The position numbers and the translations under genes are program-made. Shown here in pieces: positions 18,939-28,255 of a stretch of 64,000 nt of DNA. A model generated the notes under the pieces. The model saw nothing but the letters and a program-made list of their open reading frames with translations, made no database searches and had not been told where the DNA came from. The first letter of the stretch is position 1; the number at the start of each line of letters is the position of its first letter. This stretch comes from Mariniphaga sp041686935. GTDB lineage: Bacteria; Bacteroidota; Bacteroidia; Bacteroidales; Prolixibacteraceae. The DNA lies in the NCBI GenBank assembly GCA_041686935.1, contig JAWLCW010000004.1, forward strand, positions 124,001 through 188,000. Reading direction: 5' to 3'.

Positions 18939-20333
18939 ATGGTTAAAATCAAGTTATTGGTGTTTGTTTTTGGAGTTTCTTTTTTGCTGAATTGCCAGAC
19001 AAAAAAAGAGTCTGACGATCGTATTCAGCCATGGACCGAAAATCACTGGTATTGGCAGTACAAAGGCGAACCGGTTATGCTGTTCGGTGCCAGCAGCGAC
19101 GATAACCTGTTTCAATGGCCGGCGGAAATGCTGGTGCCGCACCTCGATTCCATGAAATCGGTGGGTGCCAATTATGTGCGTAATACCATGAGCGACCGCG
19201 TGGACCGCGGTTTCGAGTTGTATCCGTTTGAACTTCTTGATAACGGAAAATACGATTTGAACCAATGGAATGAAGACTACTGGCAGCGGTTTGAATTTTT
19301 TCTGAATGAAACGGCCAAACGCGATATTATTGTTCAGATTGAAGTATGGGACCGGTTCGATTATACCCGGAACAACTGGCCGGTGCATCCTTACAATCCG
19401 AAAAACAACCTCAATTATACCGAAGCAGAATCGGGACTGGATTTGGAATATCCCGACCATCCCGGACAAAACAAACAGCCGTTTTTCTTTACCACACCCA
19501 ACCAGCGAAACAATGAGGTTTTGCTGAAATTTCAGCAACAGTTTGTAGATAAGATGCTTTCATATTCGTTTAATCACAGCCATATTCTATACTGTATGGA
19601 TAACGAAACTTCGGGCGAAGAGGAGTGGGGCGCTTACTGGGCCCGGTATATCCGTGCCAAATCAGAAGAGGCGGGTAAAAAAGTTTACCTCACGGAAATG
19701 TGGGATGCCTGGGATTTAAAATCGGAACAGCACAAACGTACATTCGACCATCCCGAACTTTACGATTTCTGCGATATTTCACAAAACAACCACCAGCGCG
19801 ATCAGGCGCACTGGGATAATTTTCAATGGGTGAAAAATTACATTTCTGCATATCCCCGACCCATAAATACTGTAAAAACTTACGGGGCTGACGGCGGCAC
19901 CCATGGCAACACCAACAGCGGCATCGACGGCTGGTGGAGACACGTCATCGGCGGAACTGCTTCTGCACGTTTCCATCGTCCCCCCTCGGGTTTGGGTTTA
20001 TCCGAACTTTCAATGAACTCGGTGAAAGCTGCCCGCGAAATTGAAAAAATCTGTCCGTTTTGGGAACTCAACCCAAACAACGAATTGTTATCTGATAGGG
20101 ATGAAAACGAAGCATATCTTACAGGAAAACCGGGTGAAGTGTATGTGGTGTTTTTCCCCGATAAAGGGGAAGTGGGACTCGATTTGTCGGAATTCAATAC
20201 AGATTTTACCCTGAAATGGATGGAGGTGCGAAAAGGGGAGTGGGCCGCGGAAGAAAAAGCCATAAGTGGAGAATTGGTGAATTTGAAAACTCCAGGTGAA
20301 AATGAATGGGTGGCAGTTTTGAAAAAAAATTGA
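18939..20333 (+). CDS. Putative GH-A-like glycosidase lipoprotein (paralogue 2)
   Basis: 464 aa from ATG 18939; an in-frame TTG at 18930 is less likely. Lipoprotein leader MVKIKLLVFVFGVSFLLNCQ. It mirrors the preceding protein: GEPVMLFGASSDDNLFQWP opening, LDNGKYDLNQWNEDYWQRFE, IVQIEVWDRFDYTR, HPYNPKNNLNYTE, YCMDNETSGEEEW (Asn-Glu pair, presumed acid/base), WARYIRAK, and GGTASARFHRPPSG. A C-terminal beta domain (PGEVYVVFFPDKGEVG) ends it. The shared motifs show tandem duplication, and the divergence suggests different substrates or linkages. Last gene of the operon; 37 bp separate it from its paralogue. Confidence 0.75.
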   Translation: MVKIKLLVFVFGVSFLLNCQTKKESDDRIQPWTENHWYWQYKGEPVMLFGASSDDNLFQWPAEMLVPHLDSMKSVGANYVRNTMSDRVDRGFELYPFELLDNGKYDLNQWNEDYWQRFEFFLNETAKRDIIVQIEVWDRFDYTRNNWPVHPYNPKNNLNYTEAESGLDLEYPDHPGQNKQPFFFTTPNQRNNEVLLKFQQQFVDKMLSYSFNHSHILYCMDNETSGEEEWGAYWARYIRAKSEEAGKKVYLTEMWDAWDLKSEQHKRTFDHPELYDFCDISQNNHQRDQAHWDNFQWVKNYISAYPRPINTVKTYGADGGTHGNTNSGIDGWWRHVIGGTASARFHRPPSGLGLSELSMNSVKAAREIEKICPFWELNPNNELLSDRDENEAYLTGKPGEVYVVFFPDKGEVGLDLSEFNTDFTLKWMEVRKGEWAAEEKAISGELVNLKTPGENEWVAVLKKN

Positions 20334-20363
20334 TTTTAAAATATTTTTTATTGAAAAACTTCT

Positions 20364-20371
20364 TATTTTTG
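20364..20371 (+). promoter_or_regulatory. Candidate -7 element (TATTTTTG) overlapping an AT-rich hairpin
   Basis: TATTTTTG fits TAnnTTTG and lies 43 bp before the ATG of the T9SS gene. It overlaps an inverted repeat, TTGATTT/AAATCAA (20369-20386), followed by five T, which could be a weak stop for the glycosidase operon. Either role, or both, is possible. Confidence 0.35.
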
Positions 20372-20414
20372 ATTTAACAAAATCAATTTTTAAACCACTT
20401 TTAAACCACTGAAT

Positions 20415-22514
20415 ATGAAAAAACTAAAACTCCTGGCACTTGCTTCTTTTCTTGCTGGTGGAATACTTGCACAAACATCAATTGCCACAAATCAAACACC
20501 ATCTTTAAATTTTCAACAATCTGCTGAATCAGAAGTTGTTTCCGAAGAATTGAATCAGAGACCCGACAGCATCGTGGTCGAGTCATTTTTACCCGAAACC
20601 GAAGAATGGGAAAGGATTGGAAAATACAAGTACGGTACTGAAGAAACTGCAAACCGGAAAGAATCGCTGTTTTATGCATGGAATGATTCAACAGGAGAGT
20701 GGAAAAGTTATCCGAACGAAGTCTGGGAATATAACGAAGTAGGCAACCTTAATACTCATGTGATTTATGGCGGCAGTCGTTCGGTAAACGGAATGAATTA
20801 CAATTATAAAAAGGAAAGCTTTTATACATATACTGACAGTGGCAAGCAGGCTGAAATTATTGAGTATCAAAAAGACTACTCCACAAACGAGCTTATACCG
20901 AACAAAAAAGAAGAAATTACCTATAATTCAGAAGAAAAACAGGTTCATTATTTCTTGTCTCAATGGGATAAAACTCTGAAGAAATGGGTATTTATAAAGC
21001 AATATGAATACGATTACGACGAAAATGGCTTTAGAACATTGAACATTGATTATTCCTGGCGAAAGGATTCAGAGGAGTGGTATGGAGTAAGGAAATCGGA
21101 ATATGAATTTGATGAAAGCGGAAACAAACTGTCGGAAATAAATTATGGGTGGGACCAGGATTCCAAAGACTGGATTGAATCCGGAAAGTTTGAAATCACT
21201 TATGATGAATCCGGTAATGTAACAGAAAAAACCTGGTATTCATTGGATTATTCGGAAAAGGTTTTGGTTTACTCAAGCAGGGAAGAATATGTTTATGATG
21301 AACAAGGCAACATGATTTTTCAGTTTTACTTTCATTGGGATGCATCGCTGAATGATTGGGTGAATGTACAGAAAATGGAAATTGAGTTCGACGAAAATTT
21401 CAACCAAACTTTGCAAAGCTCATATCACTGGAGTGCTGAAGACAGTTTATGGATTGGGGCTTCAAGAACAGAAAAAGAATTTGACATCAACGGAAATCTC
21501 GGGGCTACAATCGAATATCAGTGGGACTGGATGGAGAATCAATGGACAGAACTTTTCAAAGAAAAATATGAATATGACAGTTTGGCAAACCGCACGCTGA
21601 CATCGTTGTATGTATGGAGCGATGCAGATGAAAACTGGGAGTTCAGTGTTAACCGAACGTTGTCAGAATACGAATACGATGAAAATGGCCACATTCTTAA
21701 GCAAATCATTTCACAGTGGAATGAAGACTCCGGAAATTGGGATTTTGCCAATAAGAATAAATATGAATATGATGAACAGGGCCGGCAAATTTTACATGAG
21801 AATGCGTGGTGGAATCCGTCCTATGGCGATTGGGAGAATTTAACGAAAACAGCTTACGATTTTGATGAAGCAGGTCACTATATTCTGGATGGCAATTACG
21901 TTTGGGATACCGATTTGGGTGACTGGAGAATTCGCCGGGAATACCGGTGGGCTTTTGATTCCGATGGCCGTCAAATACTAAACAGCTATTTGGAATGGGG
22001 AGGTTATGGAAATATATACTGGGGTAACAAATTGGAAATAAATTACAACGAAAACGGACGAACTCTTATGCAGGCATATTATGGATGGGAAACAGATGCC
22101 GGCGAATGGAAAGGCGCTACCAAAACAGAATATACATACGATGATTACGGTGATTATGGCAGAAATCTCGTTACTCTATGGTACATTTGGAATCAGGCAG
22201 ATAAAAAATGGCAATACGACACCAGGGAAACCTATTATTATTCAACAGGTCCGGTTCAGGATGCTGTTGAAATTAATTCAGAAAATCATCTTAAAGTTTA
22301 CCCCAACCCGGCAGAAAATTTCATCAGGGTTCAACTCCCCAATTCTTCCGTTCCTGCCCAACTGGAGCTTTTCAATATGGCCGGGCAAAAAATGCTGTCG
22401 GAACAAATTTTTGATGGTGAGCAAATTGCAATAATTCATTTCAGACCGGGCATTTATTCCTGGCGAATCATTCAGGAACAAAAAGTATTCACCGGAAAAA
22501 TTGTGAAGAGGTAA
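20415..22514 (+). CDS. Repeat-rich secreted protein with type IX secretion signal
   Basis: 699 aa. Signal peptide MKKLKLLALASFLAGGILAQ. Residues about 60-615 are roughly fourteen imperfect repeats of about 37-40 residues, each with an acidic turn like EYDENG or EFDESGN followed by a Trp-rich strand such as YGWDQDSKDW. They resemble YD/RHS-like beta repeats but are shorter on Gly and richer in Trp and acids. The C-terminal 75 residues are a T9SS type A sorting domain (VYPNPAENFIRVQLP, ELFNMAGQKM, FRPGIYSWRI, FTGKIVKR), so the protein should be secreted or fixed to the surface. No enzyme motif is visible; binding or adhesion is a guess. It stands alone between a glycosidase operon and a convergent gene. 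Confidence 0.85.
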   Translation: MKKLKLLALASFLAGGILAQTSIATNQTPSLNFQQSAESEVVSEELNQRPDSIVVESFLPETEEWERIGKYKYGTEETANRKESLFYAWNDSTGEWKSYPNEVWEYNEVGNLNTHVIYGGSRSVNGMNYNYKKESFYTYTDSGKQAEIIEYQKDYSTNELIPNKKEEITYNSEEKQVHYFLSQWDKTLKKWVFIKQYEYDYDENGFRTLNIDYSWRKDSEEWYGVRKSEYEFDESGNKLSEINYGWDQDSKDWIESGKFEITYDESGNVTEKTWYSLDYSEKVLVYSSREEYVYDEQGNMIFQFYFHWDASLNDWVNVQKMEIEFDENFNQTLQSSYHWSAEDSLWIGASRTEKEFDINGNLGATIEYQWDWMENQWTELFKEKYEYDSLANRTLTSLYVWSDADENWEFSVNRTLSEYEYDENGHILKQIISQWNEDSGNWDFANKNKYEYDEQGRQILHENAWWNPSYGDWENLTKTAYDFDEAGHYILDGNYVWDTDLGDWRIRREYRWAFDSDGRQILNSYLEWGGYGNIYWGNKLEINYNENGRTLMQAYYGWETDAGEWKGATKTEYTYDDYGDYGRNLVTLWYIWNQADKKWQYDTRETYYYSTGPVQDAVEINSENHLKVYPNPAENFIRVQLPNSSVPAQLELFNMAGQKMLSEQIFDGEQIAIIHFRPGIYSWRIIQEQKVFTGKIVKR

Positions 22515-22671
22515 TTTTGGATTTGAAGTTTTTCCCCAGCACGTAAATTACTTTATTTTGATTTTCCACCCTGAATCGGTAATGTTGGCAGGGCAGGATT
22601 CGGATTTTAAAATATGAAACTTGTGAAGTTATTATTCTTATAAAATAAACTGCCGATTTTTAGAAGCAGAC

Positions 22672-23871
22672 TTAATTGATAAAATCCTTAAACGCATTGT
22701 ATGTTCCTCCGGTGCGTTCGCTTTCCTGCATGTCGCGCTGATTTTTTTTCCAGTCTTCGGCCAGCATTCGCATGGTGGGGTCGGCATGAGCAAAAAACAT
22801 TTTGTACGACTGGCAAAACCGTGGTTTGCGTTTGTCCTGCGGATCTTTAATCCGGTCTTTGGTGCATCCACCGTAGCACTTGGAAAGCCACGGGCAGCGG
22901 CGGCATTCACCCGGCAGCACTGCCTTGGCAGCGCCAAATGCCTGTTGCTTTTTAGAGTTGAGCATGGCGGTTATCCGGTTTGTCATCACGTTGCCCAGTT
23001 TCCATTTTGGGTCCACAAAAAAGTCGCAGCTATACACATTTCCGTTGTGCTCCACCACCACGTAAGGGCCGCACTCCTTCATCATGGTACATTCCGGCGC
23101 TTCCAGCCCAACATAAGGGTAAAAAACCGAATCGAAGTGCCTCACCTGAGTGGTGGGTTGACCATTCCGGAAATCAGCCAGCCACAGGTCGAAAATGCGG
23201 CAAAGGAATTCTCCGTAAGCTTTTGCCGAAACTGAAAAAGATGCTGCCCTTGAAGGATCGCGCGGGTCGGTTTCCACAATGGGAATAAACTGCATCCAGG
23301 TAAACCCCAGCGATTTAAAGTAGTTGTAAGTTTCATCAGGAAATTGCACGGAATAATCGTTCAGCGTGGCCAGCACGTTAACAGCCACTCCGTTTTCGAG
23401 CATCATTTTTGCATTTTTTTCCACTTTTTTGTGGGTTCCCTTGTTGACGTTATCCAGACGGTAGCGATTGTGAATGTGTTCCGGGCCATCGAGCGAAAGG
23501 CCAACCAGCCAGTCGTATTTTTTCAGGAATTCCGCCCACTCCAGGTTCAGCAGGGTTCCATTGGTTTGCAATCCATTTCCTACCGTTTGGCCATGACCAT
23601 ATTTCATTTCCAGTTCAATGGCGCGTTTGTAAAAGTCAAGTCCCATCAAAGTGGGTTCGCCCCCCTGCCACGCAATGGATACCGAGTCGCCCGATTGTTG
23701 CATCACCTGTCGAATCATTTCCCCCTGCACTTCATCGCTCATCCGGTGGCGCGGTGTTTCGGGAAACAGACCTGCCTTTTCCAGGTAAAAACAATAGGTA
23801 CAGTTCAGGTTGCAATCCGGTCCGGCAGGTTTTACCAGCACTGATGTCAATGGTTTGAATTTTTTTGCCAT
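22672..23871 (-). CDS. Anaerobic sulfatase-maturating enzyme (radical SAM/SPASM)
   Basis: 399 aa from ATG 23871 (MAKKFKP). This start has a GGAG site about 10 bases upstream and lies downstream of a -7 element at 23901-23908; the longer frame from 23907 would begin inside the promoter. Cys 20, 24 and 27 (DCNLNCTYCFY) bind the radical SAM cluster. IAWQGGEPTLMG, QTNGTLLN and VGLSLDGPEHIHNRYR are standard anSME motifs. C-terminal cysteines (ECTMMKECGPYVVVE, YSCDFFV, CRRCPWLSKCYGGC) form the SPASM auxiliary clusters. The enzyme oxidises the active-site Cys (or Ser) of sulfatases to formylglycine in the cytosol; the four sulfatases in this window are its likely clients. Confidence 0.95.
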   Translation of the reverse strand: MAKKFKPLTSVLVKPAGPDCNLNCTYCFYLEKAGLFPETPRHRMSDEVQGEMIRQVMQQSGDSVSIAWQGGEPTLMGLDFYKRAIELEMKYGHGQTVGNGLQTNGTLLNLEWAEFLKKYDWLVGLSLDGPEHIHNRYRLDNVNKGTHKKVEKNAKMMLENGVAVNVLATLNDYSVQFPDETYNYFKSLGFTWMQFIPIVETDPRDPSRAASFSVSAKAYGEFLCRIFDLWLADFRNGQPTTQVRHFDSVFYPYVGLEAPECTMMKECGPYVVVEHNGNVYSCDFFVDPKWKLGNVMTNRITAMLNSKKQQAFGAAKAVLPGECRRCPWLSKCYGGCTKDRIKDPQDKRKPRFCQSYKMFFAHADPTMRMLAEDWKKNQRDMQESERTGGTYNAFKDFIN

Positions 23872-23900
23872 TCTTTTTCTCCAAATTTTTTCTGACGTTA

Positions 23901-23908
23901 CAAACATA
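23901..23908 (-). promoter_or_regulatory. Candidate -7 element (TATGTTTG) of the maturase gene
   Basis: On the minus strand TATGTTTG matches TAnnTTTG; the predicted start of transcription is near 23894, about 23 nt before ATG 23871. This supports the shorter reading frame. Confidence 0.45.
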
Positions 23909-23969
23909 AAAAAATCTGCAAGCTTTCAGAAATTAGAACTATTTTTACCTGAACCCAATTTGTTGAAAA

Positions 23970-24338
23970 ATGAAAATTATTGGCAACATCATTTGGCTGA
24001 TTTTTGGCGGTTTTGCTATTTTTCTGGAATACATTTTAGCCGGTTTGGTATTATGTGTCACAATTATTGGAATTCCTTTTGGCATTCAGGCCTTTAAGCT
24101 GGGAATCCTGGCCTTGTGGCCTTTTGGTCAGCGGATTGAATACATGGATTACGCACCGGGTTGTCTTTCCACCATCATGAATATTTTGTGGCTGATTATC
24201 GGAGGAATCTGGATTGCCCTGACGCATCTGTTGTTCGGAATCCTTTTGTCAGTTACAATTATCGGAATTCCCTGGGGAAAACAACATTTTAAAATGGTTT
24301 CGCTGGCTCTGACCCCGTTTGGGAGAAGGTTGGTATAA
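23970..24338 (+). CDS. yccF: YccF domain inner membrane protein
   Basis: 122 aa. Two copies of the YccF repeat are visible: NIIWLIFGG..CVTIIGIPFGIQAFKLGILALWPFG and NILWLIIGG..SVTIIGIPWGKQHFKMVSLALTPFG. Each has hydrophobic helices and the conserved TIIGIPxG turn. Small integral membrane protein of unknown biochemical role. Divergent from the sulfatase maturase gene, single-gene unit. Confidence 0.92.
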   Translation: MKIIGNIIWLIFGGFAIFLEYILAGLVLCVTIIGIPFGIQAFKLGILALWPFGQRIEYMDYAPGCLSTIMNILWLIIGGIWIALTHLLFGILLSVTIIGIPWGKQHFKMVSLALTPFGRRLV

Positions 24339-24420
24339 TAAGAATTAGAGAAATTTATAACGATTGGTGGAGAATTATTGTAGAATTAAGTCATATTGAA
24401 ATTATAATTTTTAAAGTAAA

Positions 24421-26844
24421 ATGAAGAATTTTGTTTTTATTGTTATCTCGTTTTTTGTAGCCTGTGGAATAGCAAACGCGCAAGTGGATATTACATATCA
24501 GAAACCACCCAAAGAAATACTTGATTTGGCTGATGTGCCGCAAACTCCCTCGGTATTGATTGACGACGAAAATAAAAATATTGTTTTGCTGCACCGAAAC
24601 AGGTACAGCAGTATTGCGGAATTATCTGAGAATGAGTTGCGGCTGGCCGGACTTCGTATTAACCCTGTAACCAATATTGGCAGCCGGACAACTTTCTTTA
24701 ACAACATAACACTGATGAAAGTGGGCGAAAGAGAAGAAATTGCCGTAAAAGGACTTCCTGATGAACCGCGGCTTTCCTATTTTTCCTGGTCTCCGGATCA
24801 GTCGAAAATGGCATTTACACATACCACTTCACAAGGTGTTGAGCTTTGGGTGCTTGATGTGGCCAGCGCCGCTGCCGGAAAGCTTACAGAACCTGTTCTG
24901 AATGCAAATACCGGCAGCCCGTTTTCCTGGTTTCCCAATGGCAAATCTTTATTGGTGAAAATTTTGCCGGAAGATAAAGAACCGCTCATCGATAAATCCA
25001 CTGCCGTTCCAACCGGGCCGCGGGTTTCTGTGAGCGAAGGCGAAATGGCGCAAAACCGAACCTACCAGGATTTGCTGCAGGATAGGGCCGATGAAGTCAA
25101 TTTTGAGCAACTGGTTCGTTCCAAACTTTTTAGAGTAAATATAAACGGAGAAAAGTCGGATTGGAAAGAAACCGCTATGACTATCCGCATAAATATCTCG
25201 CCTGACGGAAAATATGTGCTGATTACAGCGCTTGAAAAACCGTTTTCCTATCTGGTTCCCTATTCCCGCTTCCCTTCAAAAATAACTGTTTATGACGAAG
25301 ATGGAAACGAAGTGAAAGTGCTTTTGGAATCGCCGCTTTTGGAGGAAATGCCCAAAGGTTTTATGGCTACTCAAAAGGGAATGCGAAACATCAACTGGCG
25401 GAATGACAAACCAGCTACCATTTATTATGTTGAAGCATTGGATGAAGGCGATCCGGCAATTGAAACCGAATTTCGAGATGAAGTTTTTGAATGGGAGGCG
25501 CCTTTTGACGGAAACCCGAAATCAATTTTGAAAACCATTCAGCGGTATGCCGGTATTTTATGGGGCAACGATGAAATTGCCATTGCCTTCGACCGCTGGT
25601 GGAATACACGAAATGCCAAAACATACCTCTTTAATCCTTCAGATACGAAACGACAAACCGAAATTTTGTTCGACCTTAACTATCAGGACAGTTACAACGA
25701 TCCCGGTTCGTTCCTGACCGATAAAAATGAGTGGGGTGAAAATACACTGGTTATCAACAATAATACACTTTATTTAACCGGAACTGGTCATTCGGAAGAT
25801 GGCCCAAGACCATTTTTCAGGGAATTTGATCTGAAAACAAAAGAGGAGAAAGAACTGTGGCGGGCTGATGGATTGCAAACACTGGAGCAGATTGTTAAAG
25901 TGATTAATCCGGCAACCGGGGTGCTTTTAACCCGAGTTGAATCAAGCAATATTTTTCCCAATTATTTCATCCGAAACATTAAAAAGCGGATTGCCCCTCA
26001 GCAGATTACCTTTTTTCCGAATCCGTTTGAAAGTCTCGAAGGAGTTCATAAAGAGCTTATTACTTATCAGTGCAAAGACGGGGTGGAACTTTCGGCGACC
26101 CTTTATCTGCCTGCCGGTTATAACATGGAAAAGAAAGACAAACTGCCGATGGTGCTGTGGGCTTATCCCCGTGAATTTAAAGATGCATCCAGTGCCGGTC
26201 AGGTCACTTCATCGCCGCATCAGTTTACGGCTCCCAATTACGGTTCGCCCATTTTTTGGGTAACACGCGGTTATGTCATTCTCGACAATGCTGCATTTCC
26301 CATAATCGGAGAAGGTGACGAAGAGCCCAACGATACGTTCCGTGAACAACTGGTTGCCAATGCCAAAGCAGCCATCGACGCGGTGGATGCACTGGGATAT
26401 ATAGACAGGAGCAGAGTAGGTGTGGGAGGACACTCTTACGGGGCATTTATGACAGCCAATCTGCTTTCGCATTCCGATTTGTTTGCAGCCGGAATTGCCC
26501 GAAGCGGAGCATACAATCGTACACTCACACCGTTTGGGTTTCAAAGCGAAGAACGATCTTACTGGGAAGCGCCGGATGTTTACAATGGCATGTCGCCGTT
26601 TATGCATGCCGACAAGATGAAAACACCGCTGCTGCTCATTCACGGTGAAGACGACAACAACTCGGGGACCTATCCGCTGCAAAGCGAGCGCTATTTTAAT
26701 GCGTTGAAAGGGTTGGGCGCCACATCCCGGTTGGTTTTTCTTCCAAAAGAAAGTCACGGTTACGCGGCCCGTGAATCCATTTTACATGTATTGTGGGAAC
26801 AGGACCAGTGGCTTGAAAAGTGGGTGAAGAATAAAGGGAAATAA
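24421..26844 (+). CDS. S9 family peptidase (prolyl oligopeptidase type)
   Basis: 807 aa. Signal peptide MKNFVFIVISFFVACGIANA, then a beta-propeller region (about 60-530; YFSWSPDQSKMAFTHTT, INISPDGKYVLITA, SPFSWFPNGKSLLV) and a C-terminal alpha/beta-hydrolase domain. The catalytic triad is Ser 672 (GGHSYGAF), Asp in GEDDNN (about 744-745) and His 779 (KESHGYAA). Length and layout resemble glutamyl endopeptidase-like S9 enzymes of Bacteroidota. It cleaves short peptides in the periplasm or outside; the exact specificity is not readable. Stands alone, with a candidate terminator after it. Confidence 0.92.
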   Translation: MKNFVFIVISFFVACGIANAQVDITYQKPPKEILDLADVPQTPSVLIDDENKNIVLLHRNRYSSIAELSENELRLAGLRINPVTNIGSRTTFFNNITLMKVGEREEIAVKGLPDEPRLSYFSWSPDQSKMAFTHTTSQGVELWVLDVASAAAGKLTEPVLNANTGSPFSWFPNGKSLLVKILPEDKEPLIDKSTAVPTGPRVSVSEGEMAQNRTYQDLLQDRADEVNFEQLVRSKLFRVNINGEKSDWKETAMTIRINISPDGKYVLITALEKPFSYLVPYSRFPSKITVYDEDGNEVKVLLESPLLEEMPKGFMATQKGMRNINWRNDKPATIYYVEALDEGDPAIETEFRDEVFEWEAPFDGNPKSILKTIQRYAGILWGNDEIAIAFDRWWNTRNAKTYLFNPSDTKRQTEILFDLNYQDSYNDPGSFLTDKNEWGENTLVINNNTLYLTGTGHSEDGPRPFFREFDLKTKEEKELWRADGLQTLEQIVKVINPATGVLLTRVESSNIFPNYFIRNIKKRIAPQQITFFPNPFESLEGVHKELITYQCKDGVELSATLYLPAGYNMEKKDKLPMVLWAYPREFKDASSAGQVTSSPHQFTAPNYGSPIFWVTRGYVILDNAAFPIIGEGDEEPNDTFREQLVANAKAAIDAVDALGYIDRSRVGVGGHSYGAFMTANLLSHSDLFAAGIARSGAYNRTLTPFGFQSEERSYWEAPDVYNGMSPFMHADKMKTPLLLIHGEDDNNSGTYPLQSERYFNALKGLGATSRLVFLPKESHGYAARESILHVLWEQDQWLEKWVKNKGK

Positions 26845-26870
26845 ACACTTTTTTTTAACGGAACAACAGG

Positions 26871-26918
26871 CAGAACAAGGGTTTTTCCGGAATACGCGGT
26901 TAAAAACCGCATGTTCTG
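26871..26918. terminator. Candidate bidirectional hairpin between convergent genes
   Basis: An outer pair CAGAACA (26871-26877) / TGTTCTG (26912-26918) encloses an inner 6-bp hairpin GCGGTT/AACCGC (26896-26910). It lies in the 84-bp gap between two converging genes. T-tracts are short, so the call rests mainly on position. Confidence 0.35.
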
Positions 26919-26928
26919 TTAAAATGTT

Positions 26929-28047
26929 TCAATGGGAAATTGGCGGAGCTAAAGGTTTCCGCGGTTCTCCACCGCCTCCAATGTTTTCTGCCGAATTATT
27001 TACTACCACATGCAGGTTAAGAAAAATGCGATCCATATCCCGGCTCCAGGGGGTATTTTTGCTTTCCGGGTCAATAGGGAATCCCCAGACCTCTTCAAAT
27101 TCGTCTTTTACCCGGCCATCTGGTCCCCATTCGGTAACCAGTGCGTAAACATCCCAGGCTGTGTCGTCAACCACATAAGCACCGTAATCGCGAAAAGTTT
27201 CTGCCAGCCTTCTTCCCGGAATGGTTTCAAATCCAAGAGAATCCAAATCGAGGAAAGGTGGTAAGGCAAGTAACGCACCCATCCGGCATTCTGTAACAAC
27301 CGGTTGGGTACGGGCGTTCCCGTAATTCTTTTCGGCATAACTGTCAGCCGCCCTTGCAGGCCATCGGAATCCTTTGGTTTCATTATCGTAGTAAAAGTTT
27401 TTTTGCCCGAAAAGATTCACTTTCAATACGTGCGATATGGGTCCCGATTCAGGTAACAATTCGCCCACCCGCAATGCACCGCCAATAGCTGAAAGTCCTG
27501 ATCCTCCATGTGCTCCATAATATCCCTCGCCATATAAATCTTCGTCTCCAAACATATATTGCGATGTGGCAGGTTCTCCGGCTTTACATCGAGCAAAGGG
27601 CTGGGTTTGTTTGATGGTTCTGCCGTCGGACATTAGAACGGCTAAACCAGAGTTGGGTGTAAGTCCGTCCCATGTTTCCGGGCTGATTATAAAATCACCG
27701 GGAATTGGCGCCAAAAACAACAAATCACCTTCCGGTTCGCATCTGCTTTTATTGCGGTTCCAGCCGGCATAGCTGGTAAAGATTTCAGTCTGCGGAGCAT
27801 CCGGTGTCAGCACAATAAGGTCTTCGTCAATGGTCATTCCTTTTGCCATGGCCCGTTCAATTCCGGCATGTACATAAACTGCTTCACTTCCAATTGGCAT
27901 GTTCCAGATGGAAGCAGAACTAAATGGTTGTTTTAGTGGATCACGTTTAAGTTTCTGCGGATTATCTTCCGGAAACTTTAAACATCCTTTTGCAATAGGG
28001 GTGATCAACAGAAACGCAGTCAGAATGTGAATATATTTTCTATTCAT
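26929..28047 (-). CDS. Secreted protein of unrecognised family
   Basis: 372 aa with an N-terminal signal (MNRKYIHILTAFLLITPIAKGC) that could end in a lipobox Cys. I do not recognise the family. Visible features: an early PFSSASIWNMPIGSEAVYV segment, LAPIPGDFIISPETWDGLTPNSG, a Gly-rich centre (YYGAHGGSGLSAIGGALRVGEL), conserved-looking RWPARAADSYAEKNYG and ECRMGALLALPP, and a C-terminal DYGAYVVDDTAWDVY segment. The pattern of short strands and Gly turns suggests a beta-rich extracellular protein, perhaps a hydrolase or binding protein of glycans. It is a monocistronic gene facing the S9 peptidase. Confidence 0.7.
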   Translation of the reverse strand: MNRKYIHILTAFLLITPIAKGCLKFPEDNPQKLKRDPLKQPFSSASIWNMPIGSEAVYVHAGIERAMAKGMTIDEDLIVLTPDAPQTEIFTSYAGWNRNKSRCEPEGDLLFLAPIPGDFIISPETWDGLTPNSGLAVLMSDGRTIKQTQPFARCKAGEPATSQYMFGDEDLYGEGYYGAHGGSGLSAIGGALRVGELLPESGPISHVLKVNLFGQKNFYYDNETKGFRWPARAADSYAEKNYGNARTQPVVTECRMGALLALPPFLDLDSLGFETIPGRRLAETFRDYGAYVVDDTAWDVYALVTEWGPDGRVKDEFEEVWGFPIDPESKNTPWSRDMDRIFLNLHVVVNNSAENIGGGGEPRKPLAPPISH

Positions 28048-28255
28048 TGGTTAATGTTGTTTTTGATTTTAATGCAATAAAGTTAATGAACAATCTCATT
28101 TCAGCAATATTCTTTGTAACGGAATACGAATATCCTGTAATTCTTAATTTTTAATGAAAAGCTGAATTCTCAGAACATTCCGGTTTAGGCAGTTGTTTTG
28201 ATTCTACCATACCCTGAAGTTGGGTTTTTTATTTAGAAAACAGAAACAACTATTT

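Noticed and set aside
18954..19538. 194-codon minus-strand frame opposite paralogue 2
   Set aside because: Antisense shadow of a well-supported lipoprotein gene with biased codon use; no independent support.
28220..28255. Upstream TTG start for the acyl-CoA dehydrogenase gene
   Set aside because: The extra 12 residues (MGFLFRKQKQLF) are not domain-like, and ATG 28256 gives a natural N-terminus.
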